DNA of 64,000 bases from Dorea sp. 5-2 (GTDB lineage: Bacteria > Bacillota > Clostridia > Lachnospirales > Lachnospiraceae), in the NCBI RefSeq assembly GCF_000403455.2, contig NZ_KE159748.1, positions 317,523-381,522 on the forward strand. Direction: 5' to 3'. Shown piece by piece: positions 41,770 to 51,300 of the stretch. Under the pieces are notes generated by a model. The model was given only the letters and a program-made list of their open reading frames with translations, did not search any database and was not told the DNA's origin. Numbering within the stretch: position 1 is the stretch's first letter; each line of letters begins with the position of its first letter. Position numbers and translations under genes: made by a program.

Positions 41770-42846
41770 ATGAGAAGATTAAAAGCAGGGATCGTAGGGT
41801 GCGGAGGGATCGCCAATGCGAAACACCTCCCGGCAATGGCAAAGAGCGGGCTGTATGAGATAACCGCTTTCTGTGATGTGATAGAAGAGAGGGCAAAAGA
41901 GGCAAAGGATCGGTTCGGAAGCGAGGATGCCAGAGTATTTCTGGATTACAGAGAGCTGGTACAGGAAGACTTAGACGTTGTGTACGTAACGACTCCGAAC
42001 CGTTCTCATGCGGATATATCTATTGCTGCAATGGAAGCAGGGAAAGACGTCATGTGTGAGAAACCCATGGCAAGGACGTATGAAGAAGCGCAGAGAATGT
42101 TGGAAGCTGCGGGAAGGACGAAGAGGGTGCTGAATATTGCATACCAGAACCGTTACCGGAGGGATGCGGCATACCTGAAAGAACTGTGCAGAAGCGGTGA
42201 GATGGGAGAGATCTATTTTGCGAAAGCGCACGCGCTGAGAAGAAGGGCAGTCCCGACCTGGGGCGTCTTCCTGAATGAAGAGGAACAAGGCGGCGGTCCG
42301 CTGATCGACATCGGAACCCATGCGCTGGATCTTACCCTCTGGATGATGGATAATTATGAAGTGGCGTCTGTCACAGGCGCCGCATTCCATAAGCTGTCTT
42401 GCCAGACGGATCAGGGCAATGCATTCGGAGACTGGGATCCGGAGCTTTTCAAGGTTGAGGATTCCGCGTTTGGATTTATCCGCATGAAGAACGGGGCGGT
42501 CATAGAACTGGAGGCGTCCTGGGCGCTGAACACGCTGGAGGTGGATGAAGCAAAGACAAGCATCTGCGGAACGAAGGCGGGGGCTGACATGAAGGACGGC
42601 TTGCGCATCAACAGGATCCATCACAATGTACCCACGGTAGAAAAGCCGGAGTTGTTCGGGGGAGCCGTTGATTTCTTCTCAGGAGACGAGAAATCTGCCG
42701 CAGATGTGGAGCAGGAGCTCTTCTACCGCATCGTGGCCGACGGTGCAAAGCAGACCGTAGAACCAGAGCAGGCGGCGGTAGTCACCCGGATCCTGGAGGC
42801 GGTGTATCGTTCGGCAGAGAGCGGGGAGACGGTTTATTTTGATTGA
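41770..42846 (+). CDS. Gfo/Idh/MocA family oxidoreductase (second copy)
   Basis: A 358-residue oxidoreductase. Rossmann AGIVGCGGIANAKHLPAM at the start, the catalytic EKPMARTYEEA, NIAYQNRYR and the GGGPLIDIGTHALDLTLWMM segment. ATG 41770 lies six bases after ggagga. It resembles the first copy only in family features. Its end overlaps the upstream region of the GH3 gene. Probably acts on the same glycoside or on its sugar. Confidence 0.88.
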   Translation: MRRLKAGIVGCGGIANAKHLPAMAKSGLYEITAFCDVIEERAKEAKDRFGSEDARVFLDYRELVQEDLDVVYVTTPNRSHADISIAAMEAGKDVMCEKPMARTYEEAQRMLEAAGRTKRVLNIAYQNRYRRDAAYLKELCRSGEMGEIYFAKAHALRRRAVPTWGVFLNEEEQGGGPLIDIGTHALDLTLWMMDNYEVASVTGAAFHKLSCQTDQGNAFGDWDPELFKVEDSAFGFIRMKNGAVIELEASWALNTLEVDEAKTSICGTKAGADMKDGLRINRIHHNVPTVEKPELFGGAVDFFSGDEKSAADVEQELFYRIVADGAKQTVEPEQAAVVTRILEAVYRSAESGETVYFD

Positions 42847-42902
42847 TCCGCATCTGCTTTCGAGCGTGTTTCAGATTCATTTTAATCGACAAGGAGAAGT
42901 AC

Positions 42903-45122
42903 ATGGATACAAGAGATTTGAAACGATTATTATCCGGGATGTCATTACGGGAAAAGATCGGACAGATGATACAGCTTACAGGGATGTATTTTGATGAAGA
43001 GGCTGTGCTTACCGGGACGGTAGGGGAAGTAAAGCCTGAGGAGTGGGTGATCCGATACGCGGGTTCTGTGCTTGGAATGGATGGAGCGGATAAGATCCGT
43101 GCTGTCCAGGAGAAATACATGGAAGAACATCCGCATCATATCCCCCTCCTATTCATGGCGGATATCATACATGGATACAAGACGATCGCTCCGATCCCTC
43201 TTGGACAGGCTTGTTCCTTTCATCCGGAGCTGGTACATGAGGCGGCGGAGTATGCCGCCGCGGAAGCATCCTCCGAAGGGATCAAAGCGACATTTTCCCC
43301 GATGGTTGATGTATCAAAAGATCCAAGATGGGGCAGGATCATGGAGTCCTTCGGAGAAGATCCGTTTCTTAACGGGGTCATGGGGATCGCGATGTTGGAA
43401 GGCTATCAAGGGTACGGAAGCATAGGAGGGGCAAGGATCGCAGGATGCCTGAAGCATTTTGCGGGATATGGGGCGGTGAACGCGGGAAAGGAATACAACG
43501 ACGTGGAGCTGTCCCGCAGGACATTCATGGAACAGTATATGAAGCCGTTCCGTATGGCGGTATATGCAGACCCGGCTATGGTGATGACTGCATTTCATGC
43601 AGTAGACCGCACGCCGGTCAGTAAGAACAGGGAGCTGCTGGAGGAGATCCTGAGGGGAGAACTGGGATTTGGCGGAACCATTATCTCTGACTGGGGCGCC
43701 ATAGGACAGTTAGAAGAACAGCAGGTGGCGTCCGGCCAGAAGGAAGCCGCATGTGCGGCGGCAGAGGCAGGAGTGGATATTGACATGATGAGCCCGGCAT
43801 ATATGTCACATCTGGAAGAGCTGGTGGAAGAAGGAAGGATCCTGGAATCAGCGATCGACAGAAGTGTGTGGAGGATACTTCAGATGAAGAATCGGCTAGG
43901 GCTCTTTGAAGATCCCTTTGCAGGCATGAAGAGAAGCGTCTGTCTGTCGCCCGCAGCGAAACGCGGGGCGCTCCGCCTTGCATGTGAGAGCTGTGTCCTT
44001 GTGAAAAATGAAGGCATCCTTCCGCTTGATCCCGGGCAGAAAGTATTCTGGGCAGGCCCTTATATAGATTCCAGGGAATTCCTGAGCAGGTGGGCGATAT
44101 TCGGAGAACACGCAGACGTAGAGACGATAGAAACGGTCTTGAAGGGCAGGAAGATTCCGGTAAAGCTCATCCCGGGGTGCGAGATACTCTCGGAAGAAGA
44201 GATGAGGATCTGGTGTGCCGGAGACGGCAAACCGGTAGAAGAGGGCATACAGGGAGATCGGAAAGATGTCGATTGGCAGAAGCAGTATGCAGGTGTAGAG
44301 GAGATCAGAGAAGACGACACTGTCGTGCTTGTTCTGGGAGAGCATGAGGCACAGTCCGGAGAAGCGGCAAGCAGGGCATTTCTTGACCTGCCCGAAAGAC
44401 AGGCGGAATTATTTGACATGGTAGCAAGGCGTACTTCCCATATCGTTACGGTGATGATCTCAGGGCGCCCGCTTGACCTGAGAAGGATCGCGGAAAGATC
44501 CGAAGCGATTCTTCTGGCATGGCGTCCGGGAACGATGGGAGCGCAGGCGATCGTCAGGCTGATCTACGGCGAGGAATCACCTTCCGGTAAGCTTGCGGCA
44601 GGCATCCCCTGGTGTACCGGGCAGATCCCGGTCAGTTACTGGGATATGACGACCGGACACCGGATGTCGGAAGCGGATCCTGGCAACCGGTTCTGCAGCC
44701 GCTATATGGATATTCCGAATACACCCCTCTATCCCTTTGGATTCGGTCTCTCCTATACGGAGTTTGAGATCACGCCTCCCCAAATGCGAAAGGAGGGCGC
44801 GGGAGAAGAAGAAAGGATCTGCGTCTCCTGCAGGGTGAAAAATACCGGGGATTCTTCCGGGGCGGAAGTGGTCCAGTGTTATGTGGAGACGATCTGTGCT
44901 CCGGTGGTAAGGCCGGCGAAAGAGCTGATCCGTTTCCGTAAGGTATTCTTGGAACCAGGCAGGGAAAGAGAGATAGAATTTGCTATAGAGAGAAAGGAAT
45001 TCGTATTTTACGGAGAAGATATGGAGCCGATAGACGGAGGTATACCGCTTCGGATCACGGTAGGGAACAGCAGTTATAATGCGGCGGGGAGCGTCGACTT
45101 TACTGTGGGAGGATCCGTGTAA
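42903..45122 (+). CDS. Glycoside hydrolase family 3 (beta-glycosidase)
   Basis: A 739-residue cytoplasmic enzyme (no signal peptide). GH3 N-terminal barrel with KHFAGYGAVNAGKEYNDVEL, the nucleophile Asp in IISDWGAIGQLE (about residue 262), then the GH3 C-terminal domain (RLACESCVLVKNEGILPLDP) and a fibronectin-III-like domain with YPFGFGLSYTEFE near the end. It probably removes beta-linked glucose or xylose from the imported glycoside. ATG 42903 follows aaggagaagtac. It ends the sugar operon. Confidence 0.92.
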   Translation: MDTRDLKRLLSGMSLREKIGQMIQLTGMYFDEEAVLTGTVGEVKPEEWVIRYAGSVLGMDGADKIRAVQEKYMEEHPHHIPLLFMADIIHGYKTIAPIPLGQACSFHPELVHEAAEYAAAEASSEGIKATFSPMVDVSKDPRWGRIMESFGEDPFLNGVMGIAMLEGYQGYGSIGGARIAGCLKHFAGYGAVNAGKEYNDVELSRRTFMEQYMKPFRMAVYADPAMVMTAFHAVDRTPVSKNRELLEEILRGELGFGGTIISDWGAIGQLEEQQVASGQKEAACAAAEAGVDIDMMSPAYMSHLEELVEEGRILESAIDRSVWRILQMKNRLGLFEDPFAGMKRSVCLSPAAKRGALRLACESCVLVKNEGILPLDPGQKVFWAGPYIDSREFLSRWAIFGEHADVETIETVLKGRKIPVKLIPGCEILSEEEMRIWCAGDGKPVEEGIQGDRKDVDWQKQYAGVEEIREDDTVVLVLGEHEAQSGEAASRAFLDLPERQAELFDMVARRTSHIVTVMISGRPLDLRRIAERSEAILLAWRPGTMGAQAIVRLIYGEESPSGKLAAGIPWCTGQIPVSYWDMTTGHRMSEADPGNRFCSRYMDIPNTPLYPFGFGLSYTEFEITPPQMRKEGAGEEERICVSCRVKNTGDSSGAEVVQCYVETICAPVVRPAKELIRFRKVFLEPGREREIEFAIERKEFVFYGEDMEPIDGGIPLRITVGNSSYNAAGSVDFTVGGSV

Positions 45123-45139
45123 AAAATTCACCCTTTGAC

Positions 45140-45169
45140 GTATATGGGCATTTTGTCAAGGACTAAAAC
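45140..45169 (+). promoter_or_regulatory. Possible sigma-F promoter of sigG
   Basis: gtata (45140-45144), 15-base spacer, ggactaaaac (45160-45169) is near the sigma-F pattern (GYATA and GGNNANAHTR). In Bacillus sigG is first transcribed by sigma-F. A further catTCTA near 45215 might serve sigma-G itself. Both are weak calls from eye. Confidence 0.35.
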
Positions 45170-45258
45170 TTTTTTTATTTTTTTGTTTCGCGAATACACT
45201 TTCTGTGAATTGAGAATCATTCTACTATATCATTCATCTAGTAGGAGGGCTTTCAAAT

Positions 45259-46035
45259 ATGGCACAGGGGAAAGTGGAAATATGCGGAGTGAATACGGCG
45301 AAGCTTCCGGTTCTCAACGAAGAGGAGAAGGAAGCTTTGATCATGCGTATCAAGGCAGGCGATGCGGAAGCGAAGGAGGAATATATCAAGGGGAATCTCC
45401 GGCTTGTATTGAGCGTGATCAAGCGTTTCGGGGGAAGTAATGAGAATCCGGACGATCTGTTTCAGATCGGATGTATCGGGCTGATCAAGGCGATCAATAA
45501 TTTCAATACGGAACTGGATGTAAAGTTCTCTACTTACGCCGTACCCATGATCATCGGCGAGATCAGGCGGTACATGCGGGACAACAATTCCATCCGTGTC
45601 AGCCGTTCTCTGCGTGATACGGCATATAAAGCGATCTATGCAAAGGAGAATTATGTGAAGCGGAACTTAAAGGAGCCGACGGTTCAGGAGATCGCGGAGG
45701 AGATCGGGATCTCCAAGGAAGACATTGTCTATGCGCTGGACGCGATCCAGGTGCCCATGAGCCTGCAGGAACCAGTCTACAACGACGGAGGCGACGCACT
45801 CTATGTGATGGATCAGATCAGCGACACGAAGAACAAGGAAGAGAAGTGGGTGGAAGACCTGTCGCTTGAGGCGGCAATGGAGCATCTGGGAGAGCGGGAG
45901 CGTTATATCATAAGGCTTCGCTTCTTCGAGGGGAAGACCCAGATGGAGGTGGCGGAACAGATCCAGATCTCACAGGCGCAGGTCAGCCGGCTTGAGAAGA
46001 ATGCCCTGCGGGTGATGCGGCAGTATCTCTCGTAA
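45259..46035 (+). CDS. sigG: RNA polymerase sporulation sigma factor SigG
   Basis: A 258-residue forespore sigma factor. It starts with KVEICGVNTAKLPVLN (the sigma-G gatekeeper region), has region 2 (NLRLVLSVIKRFGGSNENPD and DLFQIGCIGLIKAI), region 3 and the region 4 helix-turn-helix (TQMEVAEQIQISQAQVSRLE). It controls late forespore genes. ATG 45259 lies after gtaggaggg. In many Firmicutes it directly follows sigE; here about 19 kb of other DNA lies between. Transcribed from its own promoter region and closed by hairpins. Confidence 0.95.
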   Translation: MAQGKVEICGVNTAKLPVLNEEEKEALIMRIKAGDAEAKEEYIKGNLRLVLSVIKRFGGSNENPDDLFQIGCIGLIKAINNFNTELDVKFSTYAVPMIIGEIRRYMRDNNSIRVSRSLRDTAYKAIYAKENYVKRNLKEPTVQEIAEEIGISKEDIVYALDAIQVPMSLQEPVYNDGGDALYVMDQISDTKNKEEKWVEDLSLEAAMEHLGERERYIIRLRFFEGKTQMEVAEQIQISQAQVSRLEKNALRVMRQYLS

Positions 46036-46055
46036 AGATCTTGAAACAGGAAGGC

Positions 46056-46095
46056 CTCCGGAAGAGGGGAAGCCCGCCTCTCATGGAATCCGGAG
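46056..46095 (+). repeat. Two-part hairpin after sigG
   Basis: Outer stem ctccgga (46056-46062) / tccggag (46089-46095) and an inner gagg/cctc pair around 46063-46080. It lies 20 bases after sigG and before a proper terminator. Confidence 0.5.
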
Positions 46096-46112
46096 CGTGA
46101 TCTATCAAAAAA

Positions 46113-46148
46113 GGGGGATCCGACACAGTATGGCGGATCCCTCTTTTT
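46113..46148 (+). terminator. sigG terminator
   Basis: Stem gggatccg (46115-46122) / cggatccc (46134-46141) followed by tcttttt. Confidence 0.8.
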
Positions 46149-46194
46149 GTCTCTCAGGCGATCTAAGATTCTGTTATCTGAAGTTATCTCCTAC

Positions 46195-46223
46195 TTGCAT
46201 TTTTCCTATGTCTATACTATGAT
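46195..46223 (+). promoter_or_regulatory. Sigma-A promoter of the HAD gene
   Basis: ttgcat (46195-46200), 17-base spacer, tatgat (46218-46223), 25 bases before the start. Confidence 0.5.
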
Positions 46224-46247
46224 AATGGCATGGAGGATATTTACATT

Positions 46248-46895
46248 ATGAAAGCATGCATATTTGACTTGGACGGAACACTGACTGACACACTGGAATC
46301 TTTGACATACTCCGTAGGAGAGACGTTGAAGGAGATGGGGCTTCCCGAGATCACCGAAGAGGAATGCAGAAGTTTTGTAGGCAATGGGGCCAGAGTCCTG
46401 ATGGAGAGGTCTCTTGAAGCGGCGGGGGAAGCGGATCTTACAAGGATTGACGAAGGGATGGAGAGATACGGACGTATATTTGACGCGAACTGTACATATC
46501 ATGTAACACCCTACGAAGGCATAACCAAGATGCTTGGAGCGCTTCGCAAAAAAGATGTGAAATTGGCGGTATTATCGAATAAGCCGCACCGGCAGACGGT
46601 GAAGGTAGTCAGGGAGATCTTCGGCGAAGGGATCTTTGACTGCGTCCAGGGACAGCAGGAAGGGATCCCGAGGAAACCAGATCCGGCAGGAGTGTGCCAA
46701 CTGCTCGAGAAACTCGAAGTAACGAAGGAAGAATGTCTGTATGTAGGTGATTCCGAAGTAGATATCCGGACGGGAAGGAATGCAGGAGTCACGACCATCG
46801 GTGTAACCTGGGGATTCAGGACCCGGGAGACATTGCTGGAAGCCGGAGCAGAGACGATCATCGATATGCCGGAAGAACTGCTGCAGTCCGTGTGA
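46248..46895 (+). CDS. HAD-family phosphatase (phosphoglycolate phosphatase-like)
   Basis: A 215-residue HAD hydrolase. Motif I FDLDGTLTDT (nucleophile Asp at about residue 7), motif II LAVLSNKP, Lys in motif III (GIPRKPDPAG) and motif IV YVGDSEVDI. The helical cap is of the phosphoglycolate phosphatase (Gph) type. ATG 46248 is chosen because ggagg is 11 bases upstream; the ATG at 46230 lies on that site. The next gene follows after 34 bases. Confidence 0.88.
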   Translation: MKACIFDLDGTLTDTLESLTYSVGETLKEMGLPEITEEECRSFVGNGARVLMERSLEAAGEADLTRIDEGMERYGRIFDANCTYHVTPYEGITKMLGALRKKDVKLAVLSNKPHRQTVKVVREIFGEGIFDCVQGQQEGIPRKPDPAGVCQLLEKLEVTKEECLYVGDSEVDIRTGRNAGVTTIGVTWGFRTRETLLEAGAETIIDMPEELLQSV

Positions 46896-46929
46896 AGAGA
46901 AGAAATTTGCTAAGGGAGGAACAAAGAAG

Positions 46930-47193
46930 ATGTATGAATATGATGAAGATTGCCTGAAAGCCTTTCTCAAGAATCAGGGACAGTTGTTTGACGAACCGGT
47001 AGCAGAGACTCTGGAGGAAGCGGAGGCTTTTCTTGAAGATTGTATGGCGGTCGTTCTTGACAGTATCCGTGAAGTAAGGGAGTTCCTGGAAGAAGAGGGA
47101 CTGGATATTGAAGGGATGTCAGATGAGGCGGTTGAAGAAGCGTCGGAAGTATTTGTGATTCCGGGAGGAAGATATCTGGTGGTAGAAGGATAA
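46930..47193 (+). CDS. Small acidic protein, unknown
   Basis: An 87-residue strongly acidic, mostly helical protein (FLKNQGQLFDEPVAETLEEA, LDSIREVREFLEEEGLD) with a short beta end (VFVIPGGRYLVVE). I do not recognise a family. It starts behind aagggagg and is probably co-transcribed with the phosphatase upstream. A bidirectional terminator follows directly. Presence of a strong ribosome site and full coding character support that it is real. Confidence 0.6.
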   Translation: MYEYDEDCLKAFLKNQGQLFDEPVAETLEEAEAFLEDCMAVVLDSIREVREFLEEEGLDIEGMSDEAVEEASEVFVIPGGRYLVVEG

Positions 47194-47200
47194 GAGCGAG

Positions 47201-47243
47201 AAAAGCCGAAACACCCGCTGTATCAGGGTGTTTCGGCTTTTTT
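47201..47243. terminator. Bidirectional terminator
   Basis: A 16-bp perfect stem (47201-47216 and 47226-47241; aaaagccgaaacaccc on the left arm) with A tract on one side and T tract on the other. It serves both the acidic protein and the convergent membrane protein; the latter's stop codon lies at the stem-loop border. Confidence 0.9.
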
Positions 47244-47654
47244 GAGCGCTTCTTCGATGGCGTCTATGATGATCTGTGAAGTATAGGGGTTCTCTTCGGA
47301 GTATCGGATATCATTGAGAGACTGCTTATCATACACCTGTTCGGCGATGTCCTCGATCGCCGGCTGGATCAGCGGGAACATCGTAGCTACGGTTTCGTCC
47401 AGGTTAGAGAAGCGTATGGAGTTGATGTGCGACTCGTCTACGGTCACTTCGACCTCAAGAGCAGTGTTGTTCAGTGTGACGGTAGACGTATAGACTCCGG
47501 GCATGTATTTCTCTTCGTCCACTTTCATTTCTTTATTTTTGGGAAGGAACATGAAGAGCAGCAGCAGGATCAGTATGACCGCCAGTGTGGCAAAGACCGC
47601 GGTATAGATGATCTCCTTCATATGCAATACGACTATTTTTGTTTTGGAACTCAT
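47223..47654 (-). CDS. Membrane-anchored FMN-binding-domain-like protein
   Basis: A 143-residue protein with an N-terminal membrane segment (about 15-38) and an outside domain that resembles FMN_bind domains of the RnfG/NqrC type: GVYTSTVTLNNTALEVEVTV, a conserved-looking SLNDIRYSEENPYTSQIII and the helix DAIEEALKKA. The usual covalent-flavin SGAT motif is not present; YTSQ stands in its place, so flavin binding is doubtful. ATG 47654 (MSSKTKIVV) is chosen for cagggggttt upstream. Stands alone on the minus strand. Confidence 0.55.
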   Translation of the reverse strand: MSSKTKIVVLHMKEIIYTAVFATLAVILILLLLFMFLPKNKEMKVDEEKYMPGVYTSTVTLNNTALEVEVTVDESHINSIRFSNLDETVATMFPLIQPAIEDIAEQVYDKQSLNDIRYSEENPYTSQIIIDAIEEALKKAETP

Positions 47655-47734
47655 AGAAACCCCCTGTATCGAGTAAGATGTATTTGTTTTTATAAATGTA
47701 TGAGAAAAGAAGGAAAAATATTCATGTCTTTTGC

Positions 47735-47763
47735 GTGACAAATCTTTATGCTTTTAGTATAAT
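47735..47763 (+). promoter_or_regulatory. Sigma-A promoter of pth-mfd
   Basis: gtgaca (47735-47740), 17-base spacer, tataat (47758-47763), 45 bases before pth. Confidence 0.65.
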
Positions 47764-47807
47764 GATTTCTACTGTAGAAGATCGAGCAGAAACCGAGGTG
47801 AAAGAAA

Positions 47808-48392
47808 ATGTATATTATCGCAGGTCTTGGGAATCCTACGCTTGCATATGAGGGTACCAGGCATAACGTAGGGTTTGATGTCATAGATGCTCTGGCAGAT
47901 CAATATAATATATCTGTAGACGGCAGAAAAAGCCGCGCCCTGATCGGGAAAGGCATCATAGAGGGGCAGAAAGCCATACTGGTAAAGCCGCAGACGTATA
48001 TGAACCTGAGCGGAGAGAGTGTGGGCGCTCTTGTGGATTATTATAAAGTGGATGAAGAGACGGAGCTTATTGTGATCTACGATGATGTAAGCCTTGACGT
48101 GGGACAGCTCCGTATCCGAAAGAAAGGGAGCGCAGGAGGCCACAACGGGATCAAGAATATCATCGCGCATCTGGGAACGGAGACATTCTTACGGATCAAA
48201 GTGGGCGTGGGAGAGAAGCCGAAGAAGTATGATCTTGCGGATTATGTGCTGGGGCATTTTTCCAAAGCAGAACGAAAGATCATGGAAGAGGGGTATCAGA
48301 AAGCGATCCGGGCTGTTACGATGATGATTAACGGCGAGACAGATGCAGCCATGAATGAATATAACAGAAAAGTAAAGCCTAAGGAGGCATAG
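47808..48392 (+). CDS. pth: Peptidyl-tRNA hydrolase
   Basis: A 194-residue Pth. GLGNP at residues 6-10, the catalytic His19 in TRHNVGFD, KPQTYMNLSG and the IYDDVSLDVGQLRIR/GGHNGIKNI motifs. It frees tRNAs from prematurely released peptidyl-tRNA. The pth-mfd pair is a conserved Firmicute neighbourhood; mfd begins three bases after the stop. Start behind gaggtgaaag. Confidence 0.97.
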   Translation: MYIIAGLGNPTLAYEGTRHNVGFDVIDALADQYNISVDGRKSRALIGKGIIEGQKAILVKPQTYMNLSGESVGALVDYYKVDEETELIVIYDDVSLDVGQLRIRKKGSAGGHNGIKNIIAHLGTETFLRIKVGVGEKPKKYDLADYVLGHFSKAERKIMEEGYQKAIRAVTMMINGETDAAMNEYNRKVKPKEA

Positions 48393-48395
48393 AGG

Positions 48396-51300
48396 ATGCA
48401 GGCTCTGATAATGCCATTGAATGAGCTTGCAGAGTTCGAAGAGCTCTGCAAGAGACGGATGAAAGAACGGGGAATGATGAGGATCTGCGGATGCGTCAAC
48501 TCCCAGAAGACACATATGATGTATGCGTTAAGCGGCGGCATAAGATACAAGGTCGTCGCTTGTTCCAGTGAATCCAAAGCAAAGCAGGTCTTTGAGGAAT
48601 ATCGGTTCCTGGATCCGCGGACATATCTGTATCCGGCGAAGGATCTGTTGTTCTATCAGGCGGATCTTCGCAGCAAGGAACTGACAAGGCAGCGTATGGA
48701 AGTGATACAGGCAGTGACGGAAGGGGAACCGCTTACGGTGGTCACCAGTTTCGACGCGTTCATGGATTCGCTGCTTCCGAAAGAGGAGATCGAAGGAAGG
48801 ATCCTCCGTATAAAGGGAGACAGTGTCCTCCACCTTGAGGATATGCAGGACAGGCTGACGCAGCTTGGATATGACAGAGAGGTACAGATCGAAGGACCGG
48901 GACAATTTGCAGTGCGCGGAGGGATCTTAGACGTCTATCCGCTGACGGAAGAGCAGCCTGTCCGTATCGAGCTGTGGGGAGACGAGGTGGATTCGATCCG
49001 AACCTTCGATGTGGAGACCCAGCGGTCGATCGAGAATCTTAGAGAGATCGAGATCTGCCCGGCGGTGGAATTCCCGAAGGAAGGGGAACGAAGCGTATCA
49101 TTTCTGGATTATTTCCCGGCAGAAGATTCGATCCTGTTCCTGGATGAGCCTGTCCGGCTGATGGAAAAGGGACAAGGCGTGGAAGAAGAGTTCATAGAGG
49201 CGCAGAAGAAACGCGTGGAGAGCGGGTACGAGCTGACAGACGGGGAAGTGCGCCTGTTTCATGCCGAAGAGATCGCGGCGAAGATCAATACTTACAGCAG
49301 TGTGGGATTCTTCGCCCTTGATATGCGCTGCAAGGAATTGGAGACAAGAGCCTCCTACAGCCTGCATACGAAGAGCGTCAATCCCTATAACAGCAGCTTT
49401 GAGATGCTGACCCAGGATCTGAAGCGCCTGAAGAGAAATGGATACAGAGTCGTGCTTCTGTCCGGTTCAAGGACCAGGGCTAAGAGGCTGGCGGAGGATC
49501 TGAGGGATTATAATTTAAGCAGTTATTACAGTGATGATATGGAGCGCGAGGTCTGCCCCGGCGAGATCATGACGGCGTATGGCCATGTGGCGGAAGGATA
49601 CGAGTATCCGATGCTTAAGTATACGGTCATCTCGGAGACAGATATCTTCGGAAAAGTGAAGAAAAAGAAGAAGCGTAAGCTCTATGAAGGGCGCAGGATA
49701 CAGGATTTCGCGGAATTAAAGCCCGGAGACTATGTCGTACATGAGAATCATGGCCTTGGGATCTATCAGGGGATCGAGAAGATCGAGGTGGACAAGATCG
49801 CCAAAGATTATATGAAGATCTCGTATGCACAGGGCGGGAATCTCTATATTCCCGCGACGCAGCTGGATCTGATCCAGAAGTATGCCAGCGCCGACGCGAA
49901 GAAGCCGAAGCTTAACCGTCTGGGAACCCAGGAATGGAATAAGACGAAGAACCGGGTCAGAGGAGCGGTGCGGGAGATCGCGAGAGATCTGGTGAAGCTG
50001 TATGCCGCGAGGCAGGAACAGAAGGGGTATGTCTACGGAGAAGATACGGTCTGGCAGAAAGAATTCGAAGAGATGTTCCCATTTGATGAGACAGAAGACC
50101 AGCTTCTTGCGATAGAAGCAGTCAAGCGGGATATGCAGAGCCATAAGATCATGGATCGCCTGGTCTGCGGAGATGTGGGATTCGGAAAGACGGAGATCGC
50201 GATCCGCGCGGCGTTCAAAGCCGTACAGGAGGATAAGCAGGTGGTGTATCTTGTGCCGACTACCATCCTGGCACAGCAGCATTATAATACGTTCCTGCAG
50301 CGGATGAAGGATTTCCCTGTGAGAGTGGATCTGATGTGCAGGTTTCGGACTCCCGCGCAGCAGAAGAAGACGGTGGAGGATACGAAGCGGGGGCTTGTGG
50401 ATATTGTTGTGGGGACGCACCGGGTACTTGGAGGCGATCTGAAATTCAAGGACCTGGGGCTTCTGATCATAGATGAGGAACAGCGCTTCGGCGTGCAGCA
50501 TAAGGAGAAGATCAAGCAGTTGAAGGAGAATGTGGACGTCCTGACACTGACGGCGACGCCGATCCCAAGGACGCTTCATATGAGCCTGATCGGGATACGG
50601 GACATGAGCGTCCTTGAGGAAGCGCCGAATGACCGTATGCCGATCCAGACTTACGTGATGGAATATAATGACGAGATGGTGCGGGAAGCCATAGAGAGGG
50701 AATGTGCGAGGCAGGGACAGGTCTACTATGTCTACAACCGGGTAGAGGATATTGCCGAAGTTACGGCGCATGTCCAGAAGCTGGTTCCGGAGGCAGCGGT
50801 GGAATATGCCCATGGGCAGATGCGGGAACATCAGCTGGAGAAGATCATGTATGAATTCATCAACGGAGAGATCGACGTACTGGTGTCTACGACGATCATA
50901 GAGACAGGGCTTGATATCTCCAATGTGAATACCATGATCATCCATGATGCGGATCGGTTGGGGCTGTCGCAGCTGTATCAGCTTCGGGGAAGAGTCGGGA
51001 GGTCGAACCGGATGGCATATGCGTTCCTTTTATACCGCAGAGACAAGATGCTGAAAGAGATCGCAGAAAAGAGGCTGGCTGCGATCCGTGAATTTACAGA
51101 CCTTGGTTCCGGATTCAAGATCGCCATGCGGGATCTTGAGATCCGCGGGGCAGGGAATCTTCTTGGCGCAGAACAGCACGGGCACATGGAAGCAGTGGGA
51201 TATGACATGTATTGCAAGATGCTTAATGAAGCGGTAAAGCATCTGAAAGGCGAGATGGAAGAGATTGATTTCGTTACGACGCTGGATCTGAATGTGGATG

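Noticed and set aside
49716..50945. Long minus-strand open frame opposite mfd
   Set aside because: Opposite the well-conserved helicase domains; His/Leu/Arg-rich composition is typical of antisense frames in this genome.
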